Shown one piece after another: positions 6,727 through 13,538 of a stretch of 13,865 nucleotides of DNA. The notes beneath the pieces were generated by a model, which was not told where the DNA came from, searched no databases, and saw only the letters and a list, made by a program, of their open reading frames with translations. Made by a program: the position numbers and the translations under genes. The stretch is taken from assembly GCA_945281075.1 (NCBI GenBank), contig CALYQE010000044.1:1-13865 (forward strand), written 5' to 3'. The stretch is from an uncultured Lactobacillus sp. (GTDB lineage: Bacteria; Bacillota; Bacilli; Lactobacillales; Lactobacillaceae). Position 1 is the stretch's first letter. Every line of letters starts with the position of its first letter.

Positions 6727-6865
6727 CATATTACGAAAATTGATTTGAATTGTTTGTTAAATTATCTTGCTCGATTGCACAAATTAGGTGCTATTTAAAA
6801 TTTAAGCATATGGTAGAGCTGGAAACACTCGTTAAAGCGACTGATTAGAAGATATTTATTAATCT

Positions 6866-7102
6866 TTATCCCTTTGTTTTTGGATCATCATGTCCATAAG
6901 AATTTTTCAAATTGATTTTGCCGTCTCTTTTTTGACTGATCAATTCAGTCTTTTCTTCTTTAGCTTTGCTTTTAGCGAATTCTAAAGCATCTTCTTTACG
7001 GTTAAAAACTTTTAGTGGCTTTTCCTCGCCTGCAATTTTAACAGCCCATTGATCACCATGCGTGGTAACCCAGACATTTTTAATAACTTCATCTTTACTC
7101 AT
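6866..7102 (-). CDS. DUF2188 domain protein
   Basis: This small soluble 78-residue protein has the DUF2188 pattern: VWVTTHGDQWAVKIAGEE near the N-terminus (the family's 'v.V.phg.gWaVk..g...'), an Ala-rich helix with DALEFAKSKAKEE, then LISQKRDGKI and the terminal NSYGHDDP typical of the family. The function is not established. The protein is strongly charged and probably cytosolic. I prefer the ATG at 7102, because AGAGGTG sits 6 nt upstream. An in-frame GTG at 7111 overlaps that ribosome site. A -10 box lies at 7136-7141. Confidence 0.85.
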   Translation of the reverse strand: MSKDEVIKNVWVTTHGDQWAVKIAGEEKPLKVFNRKEDALEFAKSKAKEEKTELISQKRDGKINLKNSYGHDDPKTKG

Positions 7103-7135
7103 TTTATTCACCTCTTTTCTTTGTTATCTACTGTG

Positions 7136-7141
7136 ATTATA
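7136..7141 (-). promoter_or_regulatory. -10 box for the DUF2188 gene
   Basis: TATAAT is read on the minus strand (ATTATA at 7136-7141), preceded by TTG on that strand. No convincing -35 element is seen. The start codon is about 34 nt downstream. Confidence 0.5.
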
Positions 7142-7249
7142 CAATAGATAGAAAAAAGAAAGTTAAATGATGCACACTTTAAATATGTTTAATATTTCAT
7201 CGTGACTTTTATTTTTTTAATGAAGAAAAATCGCTTAAGAAGCTAAAAT

Positions 7250-7283
7250 AAAAACCCGTAAAAGTTGATTTTTACGGGTTTTT
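7250..7283 (-). terminator. intrinsic terminator of the EIIA gene (symmetrical)
   Basis: AAAAACCCGTAAAA (7250-7263) and TTTTACGGGTTTTT (7270-7283) form a perfect 14-bp stem with loop GTTGAT. It lies 18 nt past the EIIA stop. T runs occur on both strands, so it could work in either direction. Confidence 0.9.
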
Positions 7284-7301
7284 ATAATTTGCATTTAGAA
7301 T

Positions 7302-7790
7302 TTAGGCTAAAGTAATTGTTCCGACTTCTTCACCATGTTGAACTTTTGTCGGGGAATTAGCAGTTAGCTCTTTAATTTTATCCATATTAGTGAAGATAAC
7401 CATAATTTCATTTGATAGACCTGCTTCAGCAACCTGTTGGAGATCCATGGTTCCAAGTAAATCACCGGCCTCAACTTGCTGGCCTTCTTGAACTTTAATG
7501 TCAAACGGTGCTCCTTTGAGTTCGACCGTGTCAACGCCAAGATGCATCAGGACTTCCAGTCCATCTTTTGAGGTCAAGGAGATGGCATGCTTAGTTGCAA
7601 AGACAGAAGTGATGGTGCCACTGATTGGCGCATATATTTCGTCTTCTGTTGGCTTCACTGCATAGCCATCGCCCATCATCTTTTGGGCAAACATTTCGTC
7701 TGAAACTGAACTTAGGTGAATCAATTCACCTGTTGCTGGTGCCAGTATTTTGATTGGTTTTGCTAAAAATTTCTTGAATAAACTTACCAT
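7302..7790 (-). CDS. PTS EIIA component, glucose (Crr) type, stand-alone
   Basis: This 162-residue cytosolic phosphocarrier takes phosphate from HPr and passes it to an EIIB domain. It shows the EIIA-Glc fold: ILAPATGELIHLSSVSDEMFA (15-35), MMGDGYAVKP (38-47), YAPISGTI (53-60) and the two active-site histidines, H68 (TKHAISL) and H83 (LMHLGVDTVELKG), where H83 is the expected phosphorylated residue. Full family length with no fused EIIB or EIIC. AAGGAG precedes the ATG. There is no partner gene beside it. The EIIC at 5174 belongs to a different PTS family that normally uses Lac-type EIIA, so pairing with it is doubtful. In Lactobacillus such solo proteins may serve several sucrose, trehalose or glucoside-type permeases. 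Confidence 0.93.
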   Translation of the reverse strand: MVSLFKKFLAKPIKILAPATGELIHLSSVSDEMFAQKMMGDGYAVKPTEDEIYAPISGTITSVFATKHAISLTSKDGLEVLMHLGVDTVELKGAPFDIKVQEGQQVEAGDLLGTMDLQQVAEAGLSNEIMVIFTNMDKIKELTANSPTKVQHGEEVGTITLA

Positions 7791-8082
7791 TTTTTCTCCT
7801 TAGATTTTATTCGGATTTCTTTTTCAGATCTGAGTCTGTATTCTTTATTTAAGCTGGTGAAAATCGAAACAATCTAAAAAAGTTTCCAACTTGATAAATA
7901 TGCGACAGACCGCTTATTTACCGGTTTTTCTGTTAGCAGTTTGGTTTTAGCAAGCTTTTTAATATGATGGATGTAAAATCAACTTTAACGAAACTGATAT
8001 CGCTTTCATTGTCAGATCATAATGTAATTATCAATCGTATCCTCAGTAATTGCAAGATTCTCTTTGAAAAAAATAAAAATTA
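7791..8082. other. intergenic region without a convincing gene
   Basis: This AT-rich region lies upstream of the minus-strand EIIA gene. It holds the EIIA ribosome site, a 10-bp palindrome TCAGATCTGA at 7824-7833 and the inverted repeat at 7895-7920. No clear promoter hexamer pair was found for EIIA. A 56-codon open frame starts at 7964 on the plus strand without a ribosome site and is not called as a gene. Confidence 0.5.
7895..7920. repeat. inverted repeat upstream of the EIIA gene
   Basis: TAAATATGCG (7895-7904) and CGCTTATTTA (7911-7920) match at 9 of 10 positions as an inverted repeat around ACAGAC. It is about 105 bp upstream of the EIIA start. It could be an operator. It has no T run, so it is unlikely to be a terminator. 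Confidence 0.35.
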
Positions 8083-8133
8083 CACCATGAATTGCAATTT
8101 TTTGATGGCAAGTAATTTCTTAATTCATGGGTG
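8067..8133 (-). terminator. probable terminator overlapping a stop codon (minus strand)
   Basis: CACCATGAATT (8083-8093) pairs with AATTCATGGGTG (8122-8133), with one extra G, around a loop of about 28 nt. On the minus strand the stem is followed by a T-rich tract (A-rich 8067-8080). The stop codon of the small membrane protein gene lies at the edge of the first arm. The large loop lowers confidence. Confidence 0.5.
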
Positions 8134-8308
8134 ACTGAAAAATTCCGTAGCAGATTATTCCTACGATTATAAATCCCGCAAAGGCAGTTACTAAAAGCAT
8201 TCTTCGGCTCTGGCGCGACTTTTGGTGATCAAGACTAAAAACTAAACAAAAAGAGCTGATGACGATCAGGATACTGGCAAACATTAAGGAACTAAAATTG
8301 GTTTTCAT
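8120..8308 (-). CDS. small two-helix membrane protein of unknown function
   Basis: I do not recognise this 62-residue product. It has two hydrophobic segments, about residues 7-25 and 38-56, joined by a charged loop (DHQKSRQSRR) that would be cytoplasmic by the positive-inside rule, placing both termini outside. The ATG at 8308 is preceded by a weak ribosome site (AAAGAG). An upstream in-frame TTG at 8326 is less likely. A good promoter (TTGAAA, 16 bp, TATTAT) upstream and a hairpin at the end support a real gene. It is divergent from wecB across a palindrome, but no functional link can be shown. Confidence 0.6.
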   Translation of the reverse strand: MKTNFSSLMFASILIVISSFCLVFSLDHQKSRQSRRMLLVTAFAGFIIVGIICYGIFQSPMN

Positions 8309-8340
8309 GTTATTCTCTTTTCGCAAAGGTATTTATTAAA

Positions 8341-8368
8341 ATAATACTGCATCTGAAAGGTCTTTCAA
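8341..8368 (-). promoter_or_regulatory. promoter of the small membrane protein gene
   Basis: On the minus strand, TTGAAA (8363-8368) and TATTAT (8341-8346) are separated by 16 bp. Confidence 0.6.
8354..8367. repeat. 14-bp palindrome TGAAAG-GT-CTTTCA between divergent promoters
   Basis: The perfect 6-bp arms (8354-8359 and 8362-8367) around GT sit inside the minus-strand promoter and near the -35 position of the wecB promoter. This is a candidate operator. No regulator gene is nearby. Confidence 0.45.
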
Positions 8369-8379
8369 AGTCAAATTCA

Positions 8380-8388
8380 TGTTATCAT
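8380..8388 (+). promoter_or_regulatory. extended -10 promoter of wecB
   Basis: TGTTATCAT (8380-8388) is an extended -10 element. The -35 region (about 8360-8365) is weak. The ATG at 8408 follows GGAGGG. Confidence 0.5.
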
Positions 8389-8407
8389 TAATAAGACGGA
8401 GGGTTTT

Positions 8408-9550
8408 ATGACTAAAATAAAAGCAATGTTGGTTTTTGGCACTAGACCAGAAGCGATTAAAATGGCGCCGTTAGTGCTGAATTTGCAAGCAGATGAGCGC
8501 TTTAAGGAAGTTACGGTTGTGACTGCTCAACACCGGGAAATGTTGGACCAAGTTCTTGAGATTTTTAAAATCAAACCAGATTACGATTTTAATATCATGA
8601 AGAAAAATCAAACTTTGGAAGAAGTTACGGCCAAGGTGTTGGTAGACCTATCTGCTGTTATTCAAAAAGAGCAACCTAATATTGTCCTGGTTCATGGTGA
8701 TACAACCACTAGCTTTGCTGCCAGTCTGGCTGCTTTTTACCAGCAACGACCAATTGGGCACGTCGAGGCGGGGCTAAGGACATGGAATAAGTATTCGCCG
8801 TTTCCTGAAGAAATGAACCGTCAAATGACGGATGATCTGACCGATCTTTATTTTGCACCAACTAAGCTGAGCAAAGAGAATTTATTAAAAGAAAATCATC
8901 AAGCCGAAAATATTTATATTACCGGTAATACGGCGATCGATGCCTTAAAACGAACCGTACAAACCGATTACCACCATGAAGTATTGGATTCAATTGATCC
9001 AAGCCACAAGATTATTTTGGTGACCATGCACCGCAGAGAAAATCAGGGCGAGCCGATGAGACGCGTCTTTAAGGTGATGAAAGATGTGGTTGACAGTCAC
9101 GCTGACGTGGAAATTATCTATCCGGTTCACATGTCGCCTAAAGTGCAAGAAGTAGCACATGAAGTATTGGGCAATGACCCGCGCATTCATTTAATTGCGC
9201 CGCTGGATGTGGTTGATTTCCACAATTTGGCTAAACGCAGCTACTTCATTATGACTGACTCCGGAGGCGTCCAAGAAGAAGCGCCGGCTTTAAATAAGCC
9301 GGTCTTGGTCTTGCGTGATACTACTGAGCGCCCTGAAGGAGTCGAAGCTGGCACCCTAAAGCTGGTTGGCACCCAAGAGAATGAGGTGCGTGCAGCTATG
9401 TTAGACCTACTTGAAAACAAAAACGCCTATGACTTGATGGCTAAAGCCAAAAATCCATATGGCGATGGTCATGCGGCTGAACGAATTGCGGCCGATATCG
9501 CATATTACTTTTCGGATCAAAAGCAGCCACGACCAAAAGACTTCACTTAA
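8408..9550 (+). CDS. wecB: UDP-N-acetylglucosamine 2-epimerase (non-hydrolysing)
   Basis: This 380-residue cytosolic enzyme interconverts UDP-GlcNAc and UDP-ManNAc, a precursor for wall teichoic acid linkage units and other surface polymers. Motifs are FGTRPEAIKMAPL (10-22), AQHREMLDQ (40-48), HGDTTTS (96-102, D98), HVEAGLRT (118-125, E120), PEEMNRQ (133-139), ITGNTAIDAL (171-180), TMHRREN (206-212), YPVHMSP (238-244), DSGGVQEEAP (284-293) and RDTTERPEG (303-311), which cover the substrate site and catalytic acids expected of the family. Full length. It is monocistronic between its own promoter and a convergent terminator. mnaA is the name used for the same activity in other Bacillota. Confidence 0.95.
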   Translation: MTKIKAMLVFGTRPEAIKMAPLVLNLQADERFKEVTVVTAQHREMLDQVLEIFKIKPDYDFNIMKKNQTLEEVTAKVLVDLSAVIQKEQPNIVLVHGDTTTSFAASLAAFYQQRPIGHVEAGLRTWNKYSPFPEEMNRQMTDDLTDLYFAPTKLSKENLLKENHQAENIYITGNTAIDALKRTVQTDYHHEVLDSIDPSHKIILVTMHRRENQGEPMRRVFKVMKDVVDSHADVEIIYPVHMSPKVQEVAHEVLGNDPRIHLIAPLDVVDFHNLAKRSYFIMTDSGGVQEEAPALNKPVLVLRDTTERPEGVEAGTLKLVGTQENEVRAAMLDLLENKNAYDLMAKAKNPYGDGHAAERIAADIAYYFSDQKQPRPKDFT

Positions 9551-9589
9551 AAAAGTCACGAATTCATTTGTTTTGAATTCATGACTTTT
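9551..9589. terminator. bidirectional terminator between wecB and gtrA-family gene
   Basis: AAAAGTCACGAATTCA (9551-9566) pairs with TGAATTCATGACTTTT (9574-9589), with a single C/A mismatch. T runs occur on both strands. The stop codon of the convergent minus-strand gene lies inside the right arm, so the two genes share a very compact ending. Confidence 0.85.
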
Positions 9590-10112
9590 TATTTTCTTTG
9601 CGTGTTTGCAAACGTTCTTTTGCTTTTTTAATCATGGAAGTTTCTTGTGCCTGAAATACGGAGCGAGTAGTCAAATAATTGAAAATACCAACGAGAATTT
9701 GGTCAATTATCTTGACGAGCAACGCGTTGAGATGGAGCCAGGAAAGACCGACTAGCATGATCAAGCTGTCTGGAATTAAACTAATAATGCGGTAGGTGAA
9801 AAAGACAATGAGCTTTTGCCATGTTGAGTGTTCATGGTCAACGTTGTTGATAAAAACAGCCTTTTGATTGAAGTAAAAAGAGGCTAAGTTTGAAATCACA
9901 AAGGCAATTGTGTTTGAAATTAAAACGGCACTATGCCACCACTTGTGCAGAACCATAAAAACCACGGTATTAATCAGTGCAGCAATAAAGCCAAAAACCA
10001 TATAGACAAACAGATTACGATGCCTTTTGACGAGATTTTGACCTAAACGGTGAATTTTGGGATCAGAAGTCGAGCTGAGGTTTTTGGAAGTGATTTTTTT
10101 ATCTTTAATCAT
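9579..10112 (-). CDS. GtrA family membrane protein
   Basis: The 177-residue protein has four hydrophobic segments at about 34-56, 61-82, 100-122 and 128-148 and highly charged termini (the C-terminus has KKAKERLQTRKENKK). The features FGFIAALINTVVF and FVISNLASFYFNQKAVF match the GtrA/DPMS-like domain. Family members are thought to move lipid-linked sugars across the membrane for cell-wall or polysaccharide glycosylation. No glycosyltransferase partner is adjacent, though wecB and galU are in the window. The ATG overlaps the end of the flavodoxin gene by 8 nt with only a weak ribosome site, so translation is probably coupled to flavodoxin. Confidence 0.88.
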   Translation of the reverse strand: MIKDKKITSKNLSSTSDPKIHRLGQNLVKRHRNLFVYMVFGFIAALINTVVFMVLHKWWHSAVLISNTIAFVISNLASFYFNQKAVFINNVDHEHSTWQKLIVFFTYRIISLIPDSLIMLVGLSWLHLNALLVKIIDQILVGIFNYLTTRSVFQAQETSMIKKAKERLQTRKENKKS

Positions 10113-10551
10113 TTAACTTTTCAGCCATTTCTTTTGCAGTTTTGTCAATTTTTGCAATTGCGTCATCATCAGGAGCATTTTCAATTGTTACTGGTTTGGT
10201 AACCTCTGTGGCACCAATCTTTTTAAACATTTTTTCAAAATCAAAAACATTTTCACAAAAATGGTCGGCATAAATCAGATCGCCGCTGCCCATGACAGCA
10301 AAATATTTGCCGCTTAAATCAAGTTCTTTTAGTTGCTCATAAAAGTCGGCAACGTCATCAGTCATTTTACCTTCACCATAGGTATAGGTAACAAAGATAC
10401 ACAGGTCACTATTTAGGTAATCGCTGGCATCAGTGAATTCTGCTTCACTGGTTTCAACTGCAAAGCCAAGGTCTTGCAAATCCTCTTCTAAAATATCAGC
10501 TATATCTGCATCATTACCAGTCATACTAGCGTAGACAATTCTAGCCTTCAT
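10105..10551 (-). CDS. flavodoxin
   Basis: This 148-residue cytosolic FMN electron carrier is of usual short-chain length. The phosphate-binding loop SMTGND is at 9-14, the first isoalloxazine loop includes TYTYGEG (55-61), and the second is GSGDLIYADHFC (88-99). The surface is very acidic, as expected for a protein that docks to reductases. GGAAGG precedes the ATG by 12 nt, a longer spacing than usual. It is the first gene of a two-gene unit with the GtrA-family gene and is divergent from map across an inverted repeat. The electron donor and acceptor are not evident here. In lactobacilli such flavodoxins may serve isoprenoid or ribonucleotide-reduction enzymes, but that is inference. Confidence 0.93.
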   Translation of the reverse strand: MKARIVYASMTGNDADIADILEEDLQDLGFAVETSEAEFTDASDYLNSDLCIFVTYTYGEGKMTDDVADFYEQLKELDLSGKYFAVMGSGDLIYADHFCENVFDFEKMFKKIGATEVTKPVTIENAPDDDAIAKIDKTAKEMAEKLND

Positions 10552-10590
10552 GCTTTACTCATACCTTCCTATTTTTCAACTTATCATAAT

Positions 10591-10619
10591 ATTATACATA
10601 ATTTCATCGTCTTGATGAA
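10591..10619 (-). promoter_or_regulatory. promoter of the flavodoxin-gtrA unit
   Basis: On the minus strand, TATAAT (10591-10596) lies 17 bp from a weak -35 TTCATC (10614-10619). The -35 lies within the right arm of the inverted repeat at 10600-10622. Confidence 0.6.
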
Positions 10620-10622
10620 ATT
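10600..10622. repeat. perfect 9-bp inverted repeat between divergent promoters
   Basis: AATTTCATC (10600-10608) and GATGAAATT (10614-10622) are exact inverted copies around GTCTT. The element covers the flavodoxin spacer and -35 and directly abuts the map -35 region, which is the position expected for an operator acting on both. It matches no consensus that I can name with confidence. Confidence 0.6.
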
Positions 10623-10623
10623 C

Positions 10624-10652
10624 TTTAGTAAAGTTTTAAAAAACGCTATAAT
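10624..10652 (+). promoter_or_regulatory. promoter of map
   Basis: TTTAGT (10624-10629, weak) and a consensus TATAAT (10647-10652) are spaced 17 bp apart. The start codon at 10691 is 38 nt further on. Confidence 0.65.
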
Positions 10653-10690
10653 GTTAATAAACATCATTTTACTAAGAGGAGAAGTTAATC

Positions 10691-11518
10691 TTGATAACAA
10701 TTAAATCTGTTCGTGAACTTAAAGGGATGCAGGCTTCAGGACGACTGTTAGCTTCAATGTTTGAAGGGCTCAGAGACGTGATTGTACCTGGAATCACCAC
10801 TTGGAAAATTGAGGAATTTTGCCAAGATTTTGTCAAAAGCAGGGGCGGTCGCTTGTCCGAGCAAGGCTTTGAAGGTTACAAATACGGCACCTGTATTTCT
10901 ATCAACGATCAAATTGCGCACGCAACTCCCCGTAAAGATACGATTTTAAATGAGGGTGATTTGGTAAAAGTTGATGTTACATGCAATTTGAATGGCTTTG
11001 AAACGGATTCCTGTACCACTTACGCAGTGGGTGAAATTTCAGCTGAAGATCGTGATCTGATGGACACCACTGAAAAGGCAATGTACCTTGGAATTGACCA
11101 AGCAGTAGTGGGCAATCGCATAGGTGATATTGGAGCAGCGATTCAGCATTTTGTTGAAGATGAGCATCATTATGGTGACGTGAAAGAACTCGTTGGTCAC
11201 GGCATTCAGCCAAGTATCCATGAAGATCCAGAAGTCCCGCACTGGGGTAAGGCAGGACACGGTTTGCGCCTGCGTGAAGGCATGACGATCACGGTTGAAC
11301 CAATGGTTGAAGCTGGTGGGGATTGGCGCATTGTGCAAAAATCGGTTCCTGATCCAAATGATGATTGGGTTTTTTATGCCACTCCGGATGGTTCAAAGTC
11401 AGCGCAATTTGAACATACCTTTGCAATTACTAAGGATGGTCCCAAGATTTTAACTCTGCAAAAGCCTTATGATGGTTATGAAAAATATTTACCACACTTT
11501 GATGAAATGGATGACTAA
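10691..11518 (+). CDS. map: type I methionyl aminopeptidase
   Basis: The 275-residue enzyme removes the initiator Met from nascent proteins. The five metal ligands of the pita-bread fold are present: D95 (KVDVT), D106 (ETDSC), H170 (VGHGIQ), E203 (TVEPM) and E241 (FEHTF). H78 (IAHATP) and H177 are the usual substrate-site histidines. A stretch of about 20 residues between EPM and FEHT (around 209-235) is longer than in the E. coli enzyme, as seen in some Bacillota forms. Translation probably starts at TTG 10691, because AGAGGAG lies 9 nt upstream and no ATG occurs before codon 13. The stop is 5 nt before the YihY-family gene, so the two are likely cotranscribed. Confidence 0.95.
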   Translation: MITIKSVRELKGMQASGRLLASMFEGLRDVIVPGITTWKIEEFCQDFVKSRGGRLSEQGFEGYKYGTCISINDQIAHATPRKDTILNEGDLVKVDVTCNLNGFETDSCTTYAVGEISAEDRDLMDTTEKAMYLGIDQAVVGNRIGDIGAAIQHFVEDEHHYGDVKELVGHGIQPSIHEDPEVPHWGKAGHGLRLREGMTITVEPMVEAGGDWRIVQKSVPDPNDDWVFYATPDGSKSAQFEHTFAITKDGPKILTLQKPYDGYEKYLPHFDEMDD

Positions 11519-11523
11519 ATTGA

Positions 11524-12447
11524 ATGGCATTAAAAACCAACAAAACTGAGAAGCGCCTTGCTTTATTTTATAAGGCCGTCTCACTTAAATTCACTCAAGG
11601 CGAAGTCTTAACTAGCGCAATTGCAATTGCCTATTATGTTTTATTTTCAATCTTTCCTTTGATCATTATTATCGGAAACATTTTGCCACTATTTCATATT
11701 AATACCGCACCAATTGCGAGCTATTTGAAACTGATTTTTCCCGATCGAATTGCCAAATTTATCATGCCAATCATTGATTCGCTGTTAAAAAGCAACTCGA
11801 CTGGCTATATTTCGTTTGGTATTTTGCTTGCGCTTTGGTCCGTTTCTTCTTTGGTCAATACAATTAGAATCGGCATGAATCGGATTTACGGTGTTCGCGA
11901 CATTGAACTGCGCCAAAAATGGCAGGTTACGGTTTGGACCAGATCGATTACGATTATTTTGACCAACCTGATGATTTTGGTTTTTACCTTGCTCAGTTTG
12001 ACGTTGATTTTTGGTCAACAAGTTCTGGAGTTCTTGCGACCGATCTTTTCTTTTTCAGTCGGGGAAATTGAAAAAGTCTTTAATTATCGCTATCCCGTTG
12101 TGGGTATAACCCTTCTTGGCGTTTTGTACTACCTTAATTATTTTTTGCCCAATATTAAGTTAAAAAAAAGGGTAATTTGGCCAGGGGTTTTGACGACCTT
12201 GGTGGGTTGGATAATATTGTCATGGCTATTTAGTTTTTATCTGCATAATTTTCACATTAGTTGGGAAAACTATGGCATTATCGGAACCTTCATTATTTTC
12301 ATGTTATGGCTCAATATTTCGTCAATTCTTCTTTTGATTGGGACATGTGTTAACGCTGCGATCGTGTCAATTAAATATGGGCAAGTGCAGTATTCTGTGG
12401 GACATTTGGCCGAGTTTGTGCAAAGAAAGCGCAACCGCCAGGGCTAG
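11524..12447 (+). CDS. YihY/virulence factor BrkB family membrane protein
   Basis: The 307-residue polytopic protein has about six hydrophobic segments (near 33-56, 94-116, 139-165, 189-208, 219-241 and 250-282). The N-terminal signature with AIAYYVLFSIFPLIIII, the LWSVSSLVNTIRIGMNRIYGV segment and the WPGVLTTLVGW and ENYGIIGTFIIFMLWL stretches fit the YihY/BrkB family. The old 'ribonuclease BN' label for this family was an error. Its molecular function is unproven and may be transport. It is 5 nt downstream of map with no clear ribosome site, so coupled translation is likely. The C-terminus is short and basic (RKRNRQG). Confidence 0.9.
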   Translation: MALKTNKTEKRLALFYKAVSLKFTQGEVLTSAIAIAYYVLFSIFPLIIIIGNILPLFHINTAPIASYLKLIFPDRIAKFIMPIIDSLLKSNSTGYISFGILLALWSVSSLVNTIRIGMNRIYGVRDIELRQKWQVTVWTRSITIILTNLMILVFTLLSLTLIFGQQVLEFLRPIFSFSVGEIEKVFNYRYPVVGITLLGVLYYLNYFLPNIKLKKRVIWPGVLTTLVGWIILSWLFSFYLHNFHISWENYGIIGTFIIFMLWLNISSILLLIGTCVNAAIVSIKYGQVQYSVGHLAEFVQRKRNRQG

Positions 12448-12459
12448 CTTCTTGCGGTT
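12433..12459 (+). terminator. possible weak terminator after the YihY-family gene
   Basis: AACCGC (12433-12438) pairs with GCGGTT (12454-12459), followed by TAATTT. The stem is short and overlaps the coding end. The T run is broken, so readthrough into galU is possible. Confidence 0.35.
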
Positions 12460-12464
12460 TAATT

Positions 12465-12473
12465 TGCTATATT
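12465..12473 (+). promoter_or_regulatory. extended -10 promoter of galU
   Basis: TGCTATATT (12465-12473) is an extended -10 element. The -35 match (TAGCTT, 12445-12450) is poor. Confidence 0.45.
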
Positions 12474-12507
12474 AGGTTTTGATAGTTTTAAGGAAAGTGT
12501 ATTGGGA

Positions 12508-13401
12508 ATGAAAGTAAGGAAAGCCATTATTCCGGCAGCCGGACTTGGTACAAGGTTTATGCCTGTTACCAAGTCGATGCCGAAAGAAATGCTGCCAATT
12601 GTTGATAAACCAACAATTCAGTTTATTGTTGAAGAAGCTAAAAAGTCCGGTATTGAAGACATTTTAATTGTCACGGGTAAAAATAAACGTTCAATTGAAG
12701 ATCATTTTGACTCAAACCCTGAACTAGAACAGAATTTGCAGGAAAAGGGGAAAACGGGACTATTGAAAATGTCCCAAGAAATTACTCATCTGGGAATTAA
12801 TATTTATTACACTAGACAGCCATATCCAGCGGGTTTGGGTGATGCCATTGCCCGGGGACGCAGCTTTGTTGGCGATGAGCCCTTTGTGGTAATGCTGGGC
12901 GATGACCTAATGATGGATAAAGAGCCCCTGACCAAGCAGTTAATTGAGCGCTATAATGAAACGCACGCTTCCACAATCGCTGTTATGCCCGTTGAACATG
13001 AGGAAGTTTCAAAATACGGGATTATTGAGCCGGAAAATGAGATTGTTCCGGGTCTGGTTAACGTGAAGTCGTTTGTCGAAAAGCCGGAGATTGATGAGGC
13101 TCCAAGTGACTACGCAATTATCGGTCGTTACCTACTTACCCCAGAAATTTTTGCGATTTTAGCTGAGCAAAAACCTGATAAGGGCGGCGAGATCCAGTTG
13201 ACAGATGCGATTAACACCATGAATAAGACCCAAAGGGTCTTTGCGCACATCTTTAAGGGAATCCGCCACGACGTGGGCAACAAGGAAAATTACTTGGAAA
13301 CCTCGATTGAATATGGCTTGCAGCACCCGGAAACTAAAGACCAATTACGTCAATATATCATTGAACTTGGACAAAAATTGCAGGCTGAGGATAAAAAATA
13401 A
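12508..13401 (+). CDS. galU: UTP--glucose-1-phosphate uridylyltransferase
   Basis: The 297-residue cytosolic enzyme makes UDP-glucose from UTP and glucose 1-phosphate, feeding galactose metabolism, glycolipids, teichoic acid decoration and exopolysaccharide. It has the nucleotide-binding motif [20 protein letters not shown] (10-29), [12 protein letters not shown] (33-44), the catalytic-centre LGDDLM (130-135), FVEKP (189-193) and [11 protein letters not shown] (225-235). I give the ATG at 12508 because GalU proteins typically begin MKVRKA. A TTG at 12502 is in frame and has better spacing (7 nt) from AAGGA at 12490-12494, so the true product may carry two more residues. A strong terminator follows. 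Confidence 0.95.
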   Translation: MKVRKAIIPAAGLGTRFMPVTKSMPKEMLPIVDKPTIQFIVEEAKKSGIEDILIVTGKNKRSIEDHFDSNPELEQNLQEKGKTGLLKMSQEITHLGINIYYTRQPYPAGLGDAIARGRSFVGDEPFVVMLGDDLMMDKEPLTKQLIERYNETHASTIAVMPVEHEEVSKYGIIEPENEIVPGLVNVKSFVEKPEIDEAPSDYAIIGRYLLTPEIFAILAEQKPDKGGEIQLTDAINTMNKTQRVFAHIFKGIRHDVGNKENYLETSIEYGLQHPETKDQLRQYIIELGQKLQAEDKK

Positions 13402-13414
13402 AATAATAGCAAGG

Positions 13415-13443
13415 GAAATTGCCGCTAAGGCAATTTCTTTTTT
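13415..13443 (+). terminator. intrinsic terminator of galU
   Basis: GAAATTGCC (13415-13423) and GGCAATTTC (13429-13437) form a perfect 9-bp stem with loop GCTAA, followed by six T residues. Confidence 0.92.
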
Positions 13444-13538
13444 GTCTAAAATTTTTCTTAATCTGATGCAAATTTCTATTTTCACAAGCTAAAATTCGAT
13501 ATGATTCAACTTGAATATTTTGCTAGGAGAATAACTTA

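Noticed and set aside
5174-7790. Pairing the EIIC at 5174 with the EIIA at 7302 as one sugar PTS
   Set aside because: They are on opposite strands with separate terminators and belong to different PTS families (lactose/cellobiose-type EIIC versus glucose-type EIIA).
7964-8134. A 56-codon open frame on the plus strand starting ATGATGGATG
   Set aside because: No ribosome site, no recognisable domain, AT-rich composition, and its end overlaps antisense to the small membrane protein gene and its hairpin. Probably chance or a decayed remnant.
10548-10562. Four-codon frame ATGAGTAAAGCATGA whose stop overlaps the flavodoxin start on the minus strand
   Set aside because: The GGAAGG site is only 1 nt from this ATG, too close for initiation. 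It may merely reflect the long spacing to the real start.
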